A DNA stretch of 64,000 bases from Carex sylvatica (GCA_964058845.1 CAXKVR010000010.1:62001-126000); one strand, 5' to 3'. Counted from the first letter of the stretch, positions 44,935 to 62,908 are shown. Notes: a model not told the origin generated them from the sequence alone. Made by a program: numbers and translations.

Positions 44935-47547
44935 TCTTACTGGACTCAGAAGAAGTACTTCTATTTTATTTTAATTTTTTGATAAATTTACTAGAGAATG
45001 CAACTAAGTGGATGAAATTTAAGCATGCGCATTGTTTCTGACAAACATATGTTTCCTATGTCCATGCCAATGGAGGATTTGGATGTTTCAACCCATCTGC
45101 TATATTCATTGCAAAAGGCCCAAGGAAAAAAAAATATATATGTTCAAGAGAAAAGCTGCCTAACTCTTACACTTTTAATCTGATAAGGATCTGATGTGAC
45201 TGGTGGGAGGCAGACCTAATTTGGTGGAAATGTAGGGTTGAAAGTGTCCTTTTTGTATCTTTTCTTGTGAACTTTCCTCGAAAGGCAAGTTCTTGTGTAT
45301 TTAGAGTTAAAGCCAAGTCTTTTGTTGAGTTGGTACCATATTATCATGTTATAGGACCACCTTTCACCATCCAAGGATATAACCAAAACACATACTTTGA
45401 TTAAACTATCAAAAACTAGGGGCTGTTTGGGGATGGCCACCTTCAGAAGTAATAGAATCTACTGGTATGGTAACATGTACCTGCCATGCCAGTAAAGAGG
45501 GCACGGAGATGTATTTTAAGGGTTGAGACAACATAAAAGAGACCAGGCTAGTAGAAGCCTTGGCAAGCATTCTAAAGGGGTACTTGTTGCTACCAGTGTA
45601 TGTACAGGTACAAGTACAGCTGGGATTGTTGCTGGAGAATTTATACGTTTAAATTGGTTGTTCTTTTGGTATGTCAATTTTGTTTGATTATGGATTTTAC
45701 GACTGCTCTTGTGCATATTTGTGTTTATATCTTAAGCCCGAAAGTTTGCTTTTATTTTTTCTTATCTTTTTTTTTCAATGAAACAGGAGCACTTTAGTTG
45801 ATTGATAATATTTTAGTTAAAAAACATGTTTTATTATATTATACATTTTCATTCCTGGAAGGAAATAAAAAAGACAATCAAATACTATGCATATTATTTT
45901 ATTGCAGTTCGTTGAGAGGTACAATCCTTATTGTCCTTTCAAAATTCTATACTAATTATTTTGATGAAGTTTGTTATGGAGGTATGTTTGGTATTGTCCA
46001 CCTATAGAAAATTGCAAATATAAACAACATAATGTCAACTGTGTTACAGGTCTGCTATTTGCTGGTTGCCAATGGATGCGATATGTACATCATTTTTTAA
46101 TTGTTCTAATTTAGAATACGTGTATGGTTTTGTGTGTTCGGAAGGGAGTTTGGCATTGCAAGAATATGTCGTAATATAAGGAGCATCAAATACGTTTGCT
46201 CAACCAAAAAAACAAAAGACCCTTTTTTTATAAAGAAGAAAAGGGTGATAATTACACCTTTATTTTAAAGATATGTTTCATGTTTGTGCTTTTTGAAAAA
46301 CTTCGTAAGCGATGATTGAAAATGCATGTAATCTCGTACAATTTCACATATTATGCATGTGATGCAGATATTTTTACTATCATACATAAATATTTTTTGG
46401 ATACATATAAATAATATAGGTAAGAGAAAATGAGTGACCTTAATTAATGGTTCTAAAAGAGAGAATTTATGTGCATGGCGGAATCATAGTGTAATTTTAT
46501 TTTATAAGAAGACATAAAATGTATTAATATTTTTAATCAAGTATCAAAGACAAAATTATTAATTTTAATTAATGAAGGTTTATCCATCCAGCACTCTTAA
46601 ATCTGTTGTGAAACATTTAGATGTTATGTATATCAGATCATATACTCATGTGATAATATATTCTTGAAAGAATTATCATGAATTATTTTTTATGAATTTG
46701 AGGAATCTTTTTTGCCTTAAAAGTAGTACCCATGCCTATTTTCTGGGATTGACTGGCTACTTTTGGTTTTTATTAAAAGAGGTAGCTACCTTTGGTGATG
46801 GACAATAATGCACACAAAAAGTAGGATGTATGTATTCCTTCAATAACATTATCATGAACTTTTAATTGGCAATAACCACAAACGGTGAAAGACAATAATG
46901 CTCATAGAAATCTGATTGGTTATTTTTCTTCTATTGGAAAATAAAATTTTGGAAAACCACATGCAGATTCAAGTGATGTACAAGCTAATTTGGAATTTTA
47001 ATGTTGACACCGGTAAGAAAGGAGAAAAATATGACATGCTTTAAAATAATACGGTCTCCATGTGAAGATGGTTAGGTCAACTTAGTAGTTGTGCCAGAGA
47101 AGGCTTCCTCCTTTTCTACAATCACATTAGGTAGAAATTTAGAATAATTTAAGAAGAACAAATCATTCAATATGTGCACGGTATACACATGAAATATATA
47201 AATATGCAAAAAAAAAAAAATGAAATTATTAATAAACTTGATTATATTTGTTTAATCATGTTTCCTATCTTTCTAACATAATAGTCTAACAAGACAACAT
47301 TACTTGATGGTCAATATTTAGGCATCCAAAGTTAGAACTATCAATAAACTGGTACGCAATATGCACATGAGTTATTTAATTATTAAAAAATATTTAAATG
47401 CTTTATTATTTTATAAGCATATTTTATCTCTCTTTAATTTAATAGTATGGTGTGATCGCATTACTTGATGAAATTTATTTGACGTAATTTCAGCCAACTA
47501 GACTGTATTGAGACATAGTTATCATCCACACACAATAAAATTAGTTA

Positions 47548-47549
<2 letters not shown>
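44935..47549. other. AT-rich intergenic region
   Basis: Downstream of the small gene. Open frames (45516-46007 on both strands) carry no family motif and have intergenic composition. No complete transposon could be delimited. Confidence 0.4.

Positions 47550-47619
<70 letters not shown>
47550..47619. repeat. Compound (AT)n(GA)n microsatellite
   Basis: An AT run (47550-47587) passes directly into an AG run (47587-47619), which touches the left end of the MITE at 47616. The right end of that MITE is again followed by (AT)n, so the MITE appears to have landed within an AT microsatellite. Confidence 0.93.
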
Positions 47620-47621
<2 letters not shown>

Positions 47622-48026
47622 GGATCCAATTACACTATTATTTGGTGACACATTTTGGCACCATATTTTTATAAGTCATTTTTGTGATTTTAAAATCCAA
47701 ACAGATGATCTGAACCGTTCAACATGATCTCCATATTAAAATGTGCTTGGAGACCAAATTTTATATTTTTTGAAATTTTTTAGTATTTATTAAGATGTGT
47801 ACAAAATTGTTATTTTCAGGCAATTTTGGACCATTGAAAAACAACAATTTTAAAAAATTCTAAATAAATAGTAATAAATTTCCAAAATATGTAAAATTTG
47901 GTCTCCAAATACATTTTAATATGGACATCATGTTGAACGGTTTGGATTTTAAAATTACAAAAATAACTTATAAAAATATAGTGTCAAGATGTGTCACCAT
48001 AAAATAGTGTAATTGGATCCCTCCTC
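47616..48026. mobile_element. Foldback MITE, shared-core group
   Basis: The ends GAGGAGGGATCCAATTACAC and GTGTAATTGGATCCCTCCTC are perfect inverted partners; next come TTTGGTGACACATTTTGGCA and its inverse. The inner core carries GATCTGAACCGTTCAACATG and CATGTTGAACGGTTTGGAT, shared with the elements at 3750, 23836, 39495 and 51402. Confidence 0.93.
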
Positions 48027-48715
48027 ATATATATATATATACCAAATGTTCCATTTGCTCTGTTTAGAATACAATATATTAAGGCAAATTTCTACTAGTA
48101 TTTTCTTTAGCTCTGGCACTGATTTTTGTCTAATGAGAAAATTATTAAAATGATTGAGCCTTTTAAAATAATTGAGAGCTTTCCAGGGATAACCAAAATT
48201 TATTATATTGTATGGGGATTCAAGCTTTAAAGTGTTAGAATAATAATGAAGAAATAGAATGGTGTTGATTTTTATTCCGCATTATTCAATCATATTTGGC
48301 GGGCATAAAATAGTGAAATAGAAGAATTTAGTCTGTTCTAACTTATGAAAAATATACTCTTTTATTATTTGTGTGAATAAAGAGATCCAAAAAAAAAAAA
48401 AAAGCATAACTGACAATTTCTAATTAATTTTCATTTTTTTTTATAATTCTATTCAAATCCAATTCCGTTCAACAAATATCTCCTCACACTTAGTACTATT
48501 TTTGCGCTCACTAAACAAACCATGTGTGAACTTTAGGAATATATAATTAGATTAGTGTGTATCAATTCAAACTATGATATACTATCAATATTCATTTTTC
48601 AATTTGCCTAACTAATATAAGTATGTACTCATAAGAAAACGAACATTTGATATTGTAACTGGTAACTTATGTGATACTAACTTTATATATATAAAACTGC
48701 AGTGTTTATCTGAGG
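48027..48715. other. AT-rich intergenic region
   Basis: No gene or delimited element; A-runs and short ORFs only. Confidence 0.4.
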
Positions 48716-48925
48716 CAGACTTAGGTCAAAGGAATGGAAATCAACTAACTTTTATTTTTTTGAATTTTTTTTAATATTTATCTATAATTTTTAATATAAT
48801 TTAAAGTAAAAGATTATGGTATTATAAAATTAATTTTTATTTTTTACAGAATTTTTTTATATAATTAATTATCATTTTGTATTTGACACAGATAGTTTGA
48901 AAATCTGACTTTGCTCTTGATGTTT
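48716..48925. mobile_element. GGCGGAG-family element, degenerate
   Basis: The body GGAATGGAAATCAACTAACT, TTTTTAATATAATTTAAAG and AAAATTAATTTTTATTTTT matches the elements at 5151, 23284 and (in reverse) 33000. The ends TGAGGCAGACTTAGG and ATCTGACTTTGCTCTTG are worn forms of the GGCGGAGTCA type. Confidence 0.55.
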
Positions 48926-49884
48926 AGTGTTTATGATATAATTCTATGGTTGGTTCTAGAAGAGTTGGATACAGTGATCCATCCTCACAATCCTTCACCC
49001 CTGCCATTATTTACTTTATTTGTTTATTATTATTTTTTTCAAAGGGTCGTATGCGCTTGGATATTTTAACATCATGCATACTGTTTTTAAATTAATTAAT
49101 GAAACCTATCCCCAATAGGGGTTAACTATTTATTAAATTTTAAAGGCCAAATTGCTCTTTGACACAACATTGTTTAGTCGGCGAAAGGACAAAATATTTG
49201 CACTACTAGTTTTGCAAAAACAACCTCGAAAATAACAAAATTTGTAATTTGGTCTCCATCTTTCATATTCAACTTTAACTATGCACTCTGGATCTATACC
49301 CATAACTACTCTTAACTGATATAAAACATTCAAACATAAGAGGGATAATTATGTGATAAACTAAAATTTTAATTTGATATTTTGAACTAGCACAGCTAGC
49401 TATTTTTGTTTTTGTCAAAACTGTAAACATGCATGTTTATTTAAGTGTTTAAGCTGATGAAAATGCTAATCAAAATAAAAAAATCAATAAAATCAGAAGA
49501 ATCAACAGCATTTGAGGAATTACAAGAATTAGAAGAATCAACAAAATCTGAAGAAGATATACCTTACATGGATAAGGTCGATTTTTATTAAAAAAAAACA
49601 TATTTGATGGACCAGTTTCAAACTGAGACCAGTTGTCAAAAAAATCTCAAATGGTATATTCTGCGTACATTTGAATCATAACAATCAAATCTTTGATTGT
49701 AATATTTCTAGTAATTAAAGTATTAATTATGAAACCATTCATTTTATCCTTATATTTGAGAATATTAGCATAAACTAGTAAGTTATTGTACGTAATATGA
49801 AATGAAATCAATCATGGTGTCATTTTTGGTTGGAACTTTAAGGAGAGAACTTGCTAATATATTTTTTTTCTTAATGTTTTTTTG
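48926..49884. other. AT-rich intergenic region
   Basis: Nothing recognised apart from a short reiteration of GAATCAACA and AGAAGAATC words at about 49495-49555. Confidence 0.4.
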
Positions 49885-50018
49885 AGTAAGGTTAGAAGTC
49901 AAGTCACTTAACTATTTAATACCTTATTATTATAAAAAAAGATTTTTCTCATTCGAATTTTGAATCTATAACTTCTTATATAGAGATCATGTATCTTTGT
50001 CACTAAACCAAATACTAG
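49885..50018 (-). mobile_element. tRNA-derived SINE, reverse orientation
   Basis: On the minus strand a box A-like TATTTGGTTTAGTGACAAAG and a box B-like region (AGATTCAAAATTCGAATG) precede AAGGTATTAAATAGTTAAG and an A-run, as in the SINE at 6679-6826. The flanks TTCTTAATGTT (about 49868) and CTCTTAATGTT (about 50027) suggest a target duplication. Confidence 0.75.
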
Positions 50019-50382
50019 TTCTTTTTTCTCTTAATGTTAAAAGTTAGAAAGCCAAACAAAAAAAAAAGATAAAAAGCTAGGGACTTGTGTGCATATTTTT
50101 CTATTTAAGAATGGTTACCTGTTATGGAAACTTGCCCAAGGAATCAAGGATCCGTTCATGATCCGGATCGATCCAGTTGCCCGCCACGTGGCAATTTAAA
50201 AATCGGAAGCGTACATCTGTTATCGAAGACCTTTTTGTCACACATGTAAGGCATCTTTTGTGGGGCCCACTTCACATGGCCCAGCGCGCGTCTCCTCTTT
50301 TATTCCCGTTATTTCTGCATAAACATGTTCCATGCACCGGATGATATCTCGGATCGCCTATTGCATGCGCAATAAAAAAAAA

Positions 50383-51315
50383 ATTTAATTTCTCATATCC
50401 TTAAATAGTTCTTCAATTTCTTATTATCCCTGTACTCTTCATTATATTTAATATATCTCTCAGTTATTTCTTTTATTTTTTATTTACCTATAAATTTAAT
50501 TATTCATATTTAATGAGTTATTTAAATCTATTGTTGCCAAAAATATTCTTATTTCCATCTATCTCTTTCAATTATTTTTTTGTTGCATTGAAGCATCTAA
50601 CACATATACATAATTTATTTTCCTAGTCATTATTTGTATTTTTTAATAACCAGTCAAGTGTTTTCGTCAAGATAGTGTATGCTCAAATTCACTTATTCAA
50701 GTATATGCAAACAATTGTTCTCTAAAAAAAATTGAAATTTTCTCTCGAAAATAGCATCAGTCAATTTTCTCTTGAAATTTTCTCTTGAAAGTCTTTTATG
50801 ACTTTATACTACAAATTTTTGTCTGTGATTCGTTCTTTTACACCATATTACTTCTCAGGAGAATCCTATTGGTTGATTATAAAGAGAAGATTCCGCTTGG
50901 ACCATGGAGGAGTTGATAAATGTAATCAAGAGCTCTCATTTATTGATGTTGTCTCAAGAAATTTGAGAAATTTTGAAAATGGGGAGGAATAAAGGGATAA
51001 GGAGATTAATAGTGAATGGCAGGCGAAAGCAGTTGCATTTCATATTTTTAAGAATGTTGCACAACCTGGTTCCAGAGGTGTTAGGCGCTTCTATGGAGTG
51101 AAAAATTAATTTTGTGGGCAAATATGAAGGAGAGATGAAGATGAGGGTATTATTGGAAACAATAGATTTAAATGACTCATTAAATATGAATAATTAATTA
51201 TGTGGGTAAATAAGAAATAAAAGAAATAATTGAGGGATATATTAGATATAATGAAGAGTACATGGGTAAATAAAAAATTGAAGAACTCTTCAAGGATATA
51301 TGAGAAATTAACCCT
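50383..51315. mobile_element. Pack-type TIR transposon carrying a host gene fragment
   Basis: A left arm (about 50383-50570) and a right arm (about 51127-51315) are long inverted repeats, roughly 180 bp each and about 85% alike by eye: TTAATTTCTCATAT against ATATGAGAAATTAA, GTACTCTTCATTATAT against ATATAATGAAGAGTAC, ATTCATATTTAATGAG against CTCATTAAATATGAAT. Between them lie about 560 bp including part of an MSL channel gene (50889-51076). Both flanks are A-rich, so the expected 9-bp target duplication is ambiguous. The long arms and captured host exon fit a Pack-MULE. No transposase is present. Confidence 0.8.
50889..51076 (+). pseudogene. MscS-like (MSL8/MSL10-type) channel gene fragment
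   Basis: The plus strand encodes SAWTMEELINVIKSSHLL and LSQEI in one frame (50889 on), then NFENGEE, stop, RDKEINSEWQAKAVAFHIF and KNVAQPGSR in a second frame (about 50964-51076). This is the conserved SAW-M-LIN to IFKNVA-PG region of plant MSL channels just before the MscS pore domain. One frameshift and one stop break it. The similarity ends at AGAG/GTGTTA, which looks like an exon end with its splice donor, so the piece was probably taken from genomic DNA rather than from mRNA. It cannot make a channel. Confidence 0.75.
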
Positions 51316-51401
51316 AAAAAAAATTAATGATAGGACAAATAACAGAAATTAGCACAGACTCTGGTTCATTTTTTTAAGAATTAATAAATTATTATTTTAA
51401 A

Positions 51402-51747
51402 GAGGAGCCTCATGCCTTTCATATTTCATCATACTTCATATTTTATATCTTGATTTTTAAAGTTTAAATTATCGATCTGAACCGTTCAACATGATATCCA
51501 TACTAAAATATGGTTATGTATGAAATTTTATAATTTTTGTAAATTTTTTACTATTTTTTAAGATGAGTAAAAAATAAAAAATAATAATTTTGTATCTATC
51601 TTAAAAAATATAAAATTTTATCTCCATGCATATTTTAGTATAAATATTATGTTGAGCGGTTCGGATCAACAGCTTGGACTTTGAAAACAAAAATATAAAA
51701 TAGAAGGTATGATGAGGTATGAATAGTATGAGGCATTGGAACCCTCT
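51402..51747. mobile_element. Foldback MITE, shared-core group, with 8-bp target duplication
   Basis: The ends GAGGAGCCTCATGCC and GGCATTGGAACCCTCT are inverted partners; the 8-mer ATTTTAAA flanks both sides (51394-51401, 51748-51755). The core pair ATCGATCTGAACCGTTCAAC and GAGCGGTTCGGATCAACAG is that of the elements at 3750, 23836, 39495 and 47616. Confidence 0.88.
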
Positions 51748-51755
51748 ATTTTAAA

Positions 51756-57206
<5,451 letters not shown>

Positions 57207-58561
57207 GACAGCTTCATCAAGATTTTTATTTTGTGGGGAGGTGGGATTGGTGCATGTCACACCCTAATTTTACTTTATTTTCAGGTAAAACCCATTATAT
57301 TAAGTATTTGCAATTTTGGCTGCTCATGTATGTGACCTGCTTAGAGAAACTAAGCATCAGTAGGGATAACGTTGGGGGGAGGTGGGCCCTTACCAAAATA
57401 ACCATAAAGTTTTTTATAGTTTGAGTTAAGATCATGGGTTTTGAAACATATTTCAAGGTTCATTTGGTCCAATTGGTTTCATGCTAAGGTGAGGTGGGAA
57501 AATTATCATGTAGGGAATAAAGTCGTCAACATTTTTACATCACAATAATACAAAAGGAAATTGCTGATATACCATTAAGGAAAAGATGCATGTATACCAA
57601 GTTGCAGACATTGGAAAATTTGGGTGTATTTGCAAATAGGTAATCTTTTGGGTGTGATTTGCAGTGAAAATTAACTTCTTCCATTTTTGGTAGTTTTTTT
57701 TTTCTTTAGAGTGGAGAGGGATTATATAGTTAGACAACTGTAATGGTGCTCTGAGGAAATGAATGATTGAGGGATGCCTTTCCTTTCATCACCAATTCTT
57801 TGTTTTTCTTTTATCTTCATCCCCTTCTTTTGTCGTTTGGCTGAACAATTATTATTGTTTAATAAAGAGGGGATCATAATAATATATTTTTGGCTTGAAA
57901 TATTTTGATGATACTTGGCAGAGCATGAGAACTATGATAATTGTAATATTTCGTGACAATTCAAATATGATGACAAATTATTTAGCTGCTTCTATTGTAT
58001 TCAGTAACTATATCCTGCATTATTATTCCTAGTACCAGTATTGCTTGAGTGGTAAGTACCAGTATAGAAGTGGTATTGTTTAAACTGTTGAACTAGATTG
58101 GTAGTTCAAACACAAATGAAGGTAACAAAAGATCTTCAGGCGTACCTAGTGTACGAACCATATAGATCCGGTTTTCCTACTGACAGGCTTCAATATCTTA
58201 TATTGAAATTTGAAAGATGCTGAATTTTACAACAAAACTAGGAATTATGAATCTATTATTTATGTCCTTTGCTACAAAGTATACTGTTAAAGCAAGCCAA
58301 AGCTTATTTCTTATACACTGTAATTTCGTTATAACTACATATTACACTCAATTTCCCATCCAAAATTAAATTGGTAATTCCAGCAACTTCGGAGCAGCAC
58401 AACAGGAGCATCAGATCAGGATCGGGAGTTTGAGCTCTCGTTTATTGAGTCTAACACCCACAGAAAACTGTCAGAAGGAATGTCGAAGCAATATTCTCAC
58501 ATCCCTTATAGTAGCTATGCTGTTCTACAGATCAGGATCAGTAGCTATGTATGCTATTCTA
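57207..58561. other. Region between hexokinase and the receptor kinase
   Basis: The genes converge here. The first few hundred bases probably form the hexokinase 3' UTR. No other gene is supported; the ORF at 57203-57424 has no family motif. Confidence 0.5.
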
Positions 58562-61500
58562 TCACACGTTGCAATCATCACTGTTCTTTGCTTTCAAGAG
58601 AGGGCCCGCATCGTATTCCATAAACCTCTTACTCCCACCCTCAGGAGTGCTTTGATTCGAGACATCATACTTAAACAGCACACTGAGCACATCCTTCATT
58701 GTTGGTCGAGTCGAAGGGAGTGTGCCTGTGCAAATGATGCCCAGCTTGAAAACCACCTCTATCTCATCTATGTGTGGAGTTTCTCTTATGCCTTTGTCTA
58801 TACAATTATGTATGGAGCTTCCTTCTTTCATGTACCACCATGCCCACTCTGCGAGGCTCCCATGGTTCCCACCATCATGAGCTTCCCGACCAGTTGTCAG
58901 TTCCAAAAGAACTACTCCAAAGCTGTATACATCAACCTTTTCATTCAACTTCCTCGTGTAAGCGCACTCTGAATGAAGTAGAGAAATCATATGAGGAAGA
59001 CTAAAATACAAGAATTATGGCATCTATGTGATGTTGGTCCAGATTACAGCTCAAATAGTGAAATAGATATAGAAAATTTATCAAATAATATAATTCTCTT
59101 GTTTCGTTAGTCATTTTCCATCTCGCTATGTTGTTGTTCGTTCCATATTTCAATTGGATGCATGGCCTTGTTTTTTTTTCTTTCTTTCTTATTTAATAAT
59201 TGCACTGATCTGGCTTGGGTTGGTTATACTGAGAACAAACGATATATGCTTTCTAAAGTTGTTGTACTCCAATTGATCAACAGGAAAAATGTAATAAAGT
59301 ATATATCCGAACCTGGAGCCATGTAACCAAATGTACCAGCAATGGCTGATACTGTTTCAGGCATGCTAGATTTCATCAGCATCCGAGCCAACCCAAAATC
59401 CGCTATCTTAGCCTTGAACTCCGAGTCCAACAAAATGTTGCTCGACTTCACATCACGGTGAACAATCGGGGGTGCACACTCATGGTGCATGTAGCACAAC
59501 CCTCTTGCGACACCTATTGCAATTTGAAACCTGGTGGGCCAATCCAATGACCCGGTTAGTGCCGCTGCTGGGTCCACCTCAACACGCCTCTTCTCATGGA
59601 GCCACCTGTCCAGACTACCGTTTTTCATGTATTCATACACTAACAGCTTTGAATCAGGACTAGAGATGCAGCACAGCAATTTGATGATATTACTGTGCCG
59701 GATTGAACCCAAGACTTTCACCTCGGATTCAAACTGACGTTCCATCTTCATATCAAGTTTTCCCTGGTTGCAGATCTTTTTAACGGCCACTACCTGCCCA
59801 GCATGGTTACCTGTAGCCACACGGTACACCTGGCCTGCCCCACCAGTACCAATCAAGTTTTCCTCGGTCATGCCACGAACAATGGAATTCTCGGTGAAGT
59901 TTAACCGTTGAAAGGAGGTAAGCTTCCACATGGCAGGGTTAGAAGCACCCTTTCTTTTCTGATAGTCCCTCATTAGGAAAAGCGTGAGAATAACAATGAA
60001 TACAAGGACTATCACACCGAGTGCTATGAAGAGATTACGCAATCCATGTGAGATGCTACCAGAGCTGTTAGATCTGGCACCACACATGCTGACACCATTC
60101 ATTGATATTGAGGAACAAAGGTTTGGATTCGACAGGAAGCTCTCATCATAAGCCCGGCTATCAAGTACCGAAGGAATTTCCCCCGAAAGATCATTTGATG
60201 AGAGGTTTAGAAAATTGAAATTTATTTTACCAAGTTCTGATGGGATATTGCCGGATAGATTGTTGGAAGAAAGGTCAAGTGTGGTGAGCACCAGCATGGA
60301 CCCGATTGATGTTGGGATTTCACCTGACATTTTATTGTGGCTGAGATTGAGAATCGAGAGATACTCCAATGACCCAATTGAGGATGGGATCTCTCCAGAA
60401 ATAATATTTTCAGAGAGATCCAGGGTTTGTAGTAGCGGCATCCCCGCAATAAGACCCGGTGCAATGTTGCTGGTAAAGTTATTGCCACTGGCCTTAAATA
60501 CGTAAAGGTGGCCAGCAGAGGTTGGTACACTGCCAGAAAACCGGTTATTTTGTATCTCTAGCCTTGTGAGATTCCATGGTAGGCTTGATGGAAGCTGCCC
60601 CGATAGCATGTTGTTATTCAAGATTACTGTAGTCAGGTTTTGCATCTGCCAGAGACCATCTGGCACTTCACCAGATAAACTATTATTATAAACCTGTATG
60701 TTATTGAGATGGGGGCATTGACCGAGAGATTTTGGGATCGAGCCGGTCAAGTTATTGTTGAAAACTGATAGAGACGTGAATGCGCCTTCATAGCAAATGT
60801 TGGCCGGTATTTCACCGGAAAGCATATTGTCGAAAACTTCTAGATTCCATAGGGGAGAATTTTTACCCAATTGTGGTGGTAGAACCCCAGTTAGCTTGTT
60901 GTTGAATAACCTGAGGTCGGTTAGCTTCGGTAAAAGACCAACGCCTGCCGGTATCTCTCCTGAGAGGTTGTTATAGTACAAAAAGAGAGCCGACAAGTTT
61001 TGTAATGTACCAAACCTTTTGGGAATGGACCCGCTAAGTTGGTTCCATGACAGATCGATTGTTACTAGACCATTCGCACTAAATGATCCGTTAACAAATG
61101 TGATCTCCCCTGACAGGTTATTTTTATGAAGAAATAAATCCTGTAACTTTGATAAACTCCATATACCAGGAGGGATTGTACCATGGAGACTGTTGTACTG
61201 CAAGTCCAAGTGCTCCAGCTGTGACAACTTGGTCAGGGAATTGGGTACATCACCTTCTAAATTTGCACTTGCCATAAAAAGAAACTCAAGTTTGTTTAAG
61301 TTACCGTATTCTTCTGGAATTTGGCCAGGTGTAAATAAGTTATATGCTAGTGTGAGTTCTTGCAAATTTATGAGGTTGCTTATAAACCGTGGCATGGTAC
61401 CATTGAACAAATTGTTATCTAAATAGAGAGATTGCAATTGCGTCATTTTGCCGATGCTTGTTGGGATTTTGCCAGTAAAGTTATTGCCATATAGGTACAA

Positions 61501-61941
61501 ACTGGTGATATTAGGCAGCAACCGATCAAGATTGGATGGTAATAAGCCAACGAAATAATTTCCAGAAAGATCAAGGTATTGGAGGTTTGTGCAGTTGGAG
61601 AGGAATTGAGGGAAGGAACCGGGTATATAGTTGTTAGAGAGATCAAGATAGGATAAGCTCTTTAGTTGGCATATGGAGGGAGGAACACCTCCAGTGATGT
61701 CTTCATCAGATAGCACGAGTTGTGTGACAGAGCCATTGGCCGAGCAATAGATGCCGGTCCATTTGCAGTAGTTACTGGAGGTAGAGTTGCTCCAAGAGGC
61801 CAGTGCAGATGGGTTACCCCAGTCATCCTTGATTTGTAAGAGGGTTTGTTTCTCTGAGCTGATTTGTCTTTGTTGAGAGAAACAGAGTGACATGAAAGAG
61901 AGAGAGAGTAGACAGAGAAGGAGGAGAGAGGAAGCAGCCAT
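58562..61941 (-). CDS. LRR receptor-like kinase, subfamily XI (HSL1/At5g25930-like)
   Basis: A plasma-membrane receptor kinase of about 1011 aa. Two exons: 61941-59313 and 58968-58562, joined at AP/ECAYTRKL within the activation segment, the intron position usual for this subfamily. Signal peptide about 1-22; LRRNT-type segment (KQTLLQIKDDWGNP, then YCKWTGIYC) up to about residue 70; roughly 20 tandem LRRs with the LxxLxLxxNxLxGxIP pattern; a transmembrane segment (LFIALGVIVLVFIVILTLFL) at about 640; then the kinase. Kinase motifs are complete: GTGGAGQVY, VAVKKI, HRDVKSSN, DFGLAR, GTFGYMAPE, DVYSFGVVLLE. It is an RD kinase and should be active. The ligand cannot be read from sequence; relatives perceive small peptides. 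Confidence 0.95.
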
Positions 61942-62718
61942 TGCTGAGATGGCAGGATTTGCACTTCTTTGAGGCGTAAATTAGGATTAGTAGTTTAGTA
62001 TGATAAGTTGATAACATGGATGCATGGGAGCTACTCTGGCAGTCTCGCTTTCTAGGGTCTCTGGTCAATAAATTCTTAACGGATCCATTGACCAGAAATT
62101 GCTTAGCCAAGCCCAATAAGCTGCTTACTTGATCCGAAATGGATTTAATGATTTTGGAAAAAGAGTTCTGAACTATATATCTAAAAAGTAAAAACTGATA
62201 TTATCTTGTATTAATCAGGCAACTCTTATTTTTTAATCTGATTGGTCTATTTTTTGTCATTTATGGCGGTTTCTTGAGTCACTTTTTAGGTGGGGTCTGC
62301 TCTAATCTTTTCTTTGATTAAATTGTGTTTATAGTGGGCACCCGCATAAAAATACAGTAATATACATAGTAATATGTGTATAATATGAAACAACTTAGAT
62401 ATAGATAAGGAGCAATTGAGTTATTACCATTAAAATTCTAAAAAGCAATGACCTAATGAAATAAATTAACTCTCCAGAGTACTTTTCTTTTTTAAATCTA
62501 AACTAATTATTTGTTTCTACAAAAATATTTTTTTCTATATAAACAAGGGTGTGTGTATGGCACGCGAAGTCTACACCCGAAACCCGAATTAGACCCCAAT
62601 TTTGAATTCTGGAGCTGTGGTTTAAAACTTTTGCTCTGAAACAAGGGAAAATAGGCGACAACTAATTGGAGTCAAAGAGGAAGAATTTTCTTTGGAAGTT
62701 GGATAGCTACCAAAGTAC
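61942..62718. other. Receptor kinase upstream region
   Basis: Promoter and 5' UTR of the minus-strand receptor kinase, AT-rich, with no additional gene or element delimited. Confidence 0.5.
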
Positions 62719-62908
62719 GGAAATAAATTTGCTGCGATCCAAACGGAATTGCAGGGTCCCTGTTATTTCCGATCAAAGGGTTCATTTTTCTAAATACACG
62801 AATCTCAATAGAAGTTGTTTTCATGCACGAATCTCAAAACAAATGAAAGGTTGGATTTGGAATTACAGGGTCCCTGCAATTCCTATGGATCACAGCAGAT
62901 TTGTTTCC
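62719..62908. mobile_element. Mutator-type MITE, second copy
   Basis: The ends GGAAATAAATTTGCTGCGAT and ATCACAGCAGATTTGTTTCC are inverted repeats, of the same family as 29372-29581. Flanking 9-mers CCAAAGTAC (62710-62718) and CTAAAGTAC (62909-62917) agree at eight of nine positions. The interior repeats CAGGGTCCCTG and ACGAATCTCAA words. Confidence 0.88.

Noticed and set aside
58430..59004. 180-aa and 76-aa plus-strand frames
   Set aside because: Antisense shadows of the second exon of the receptor kinase.
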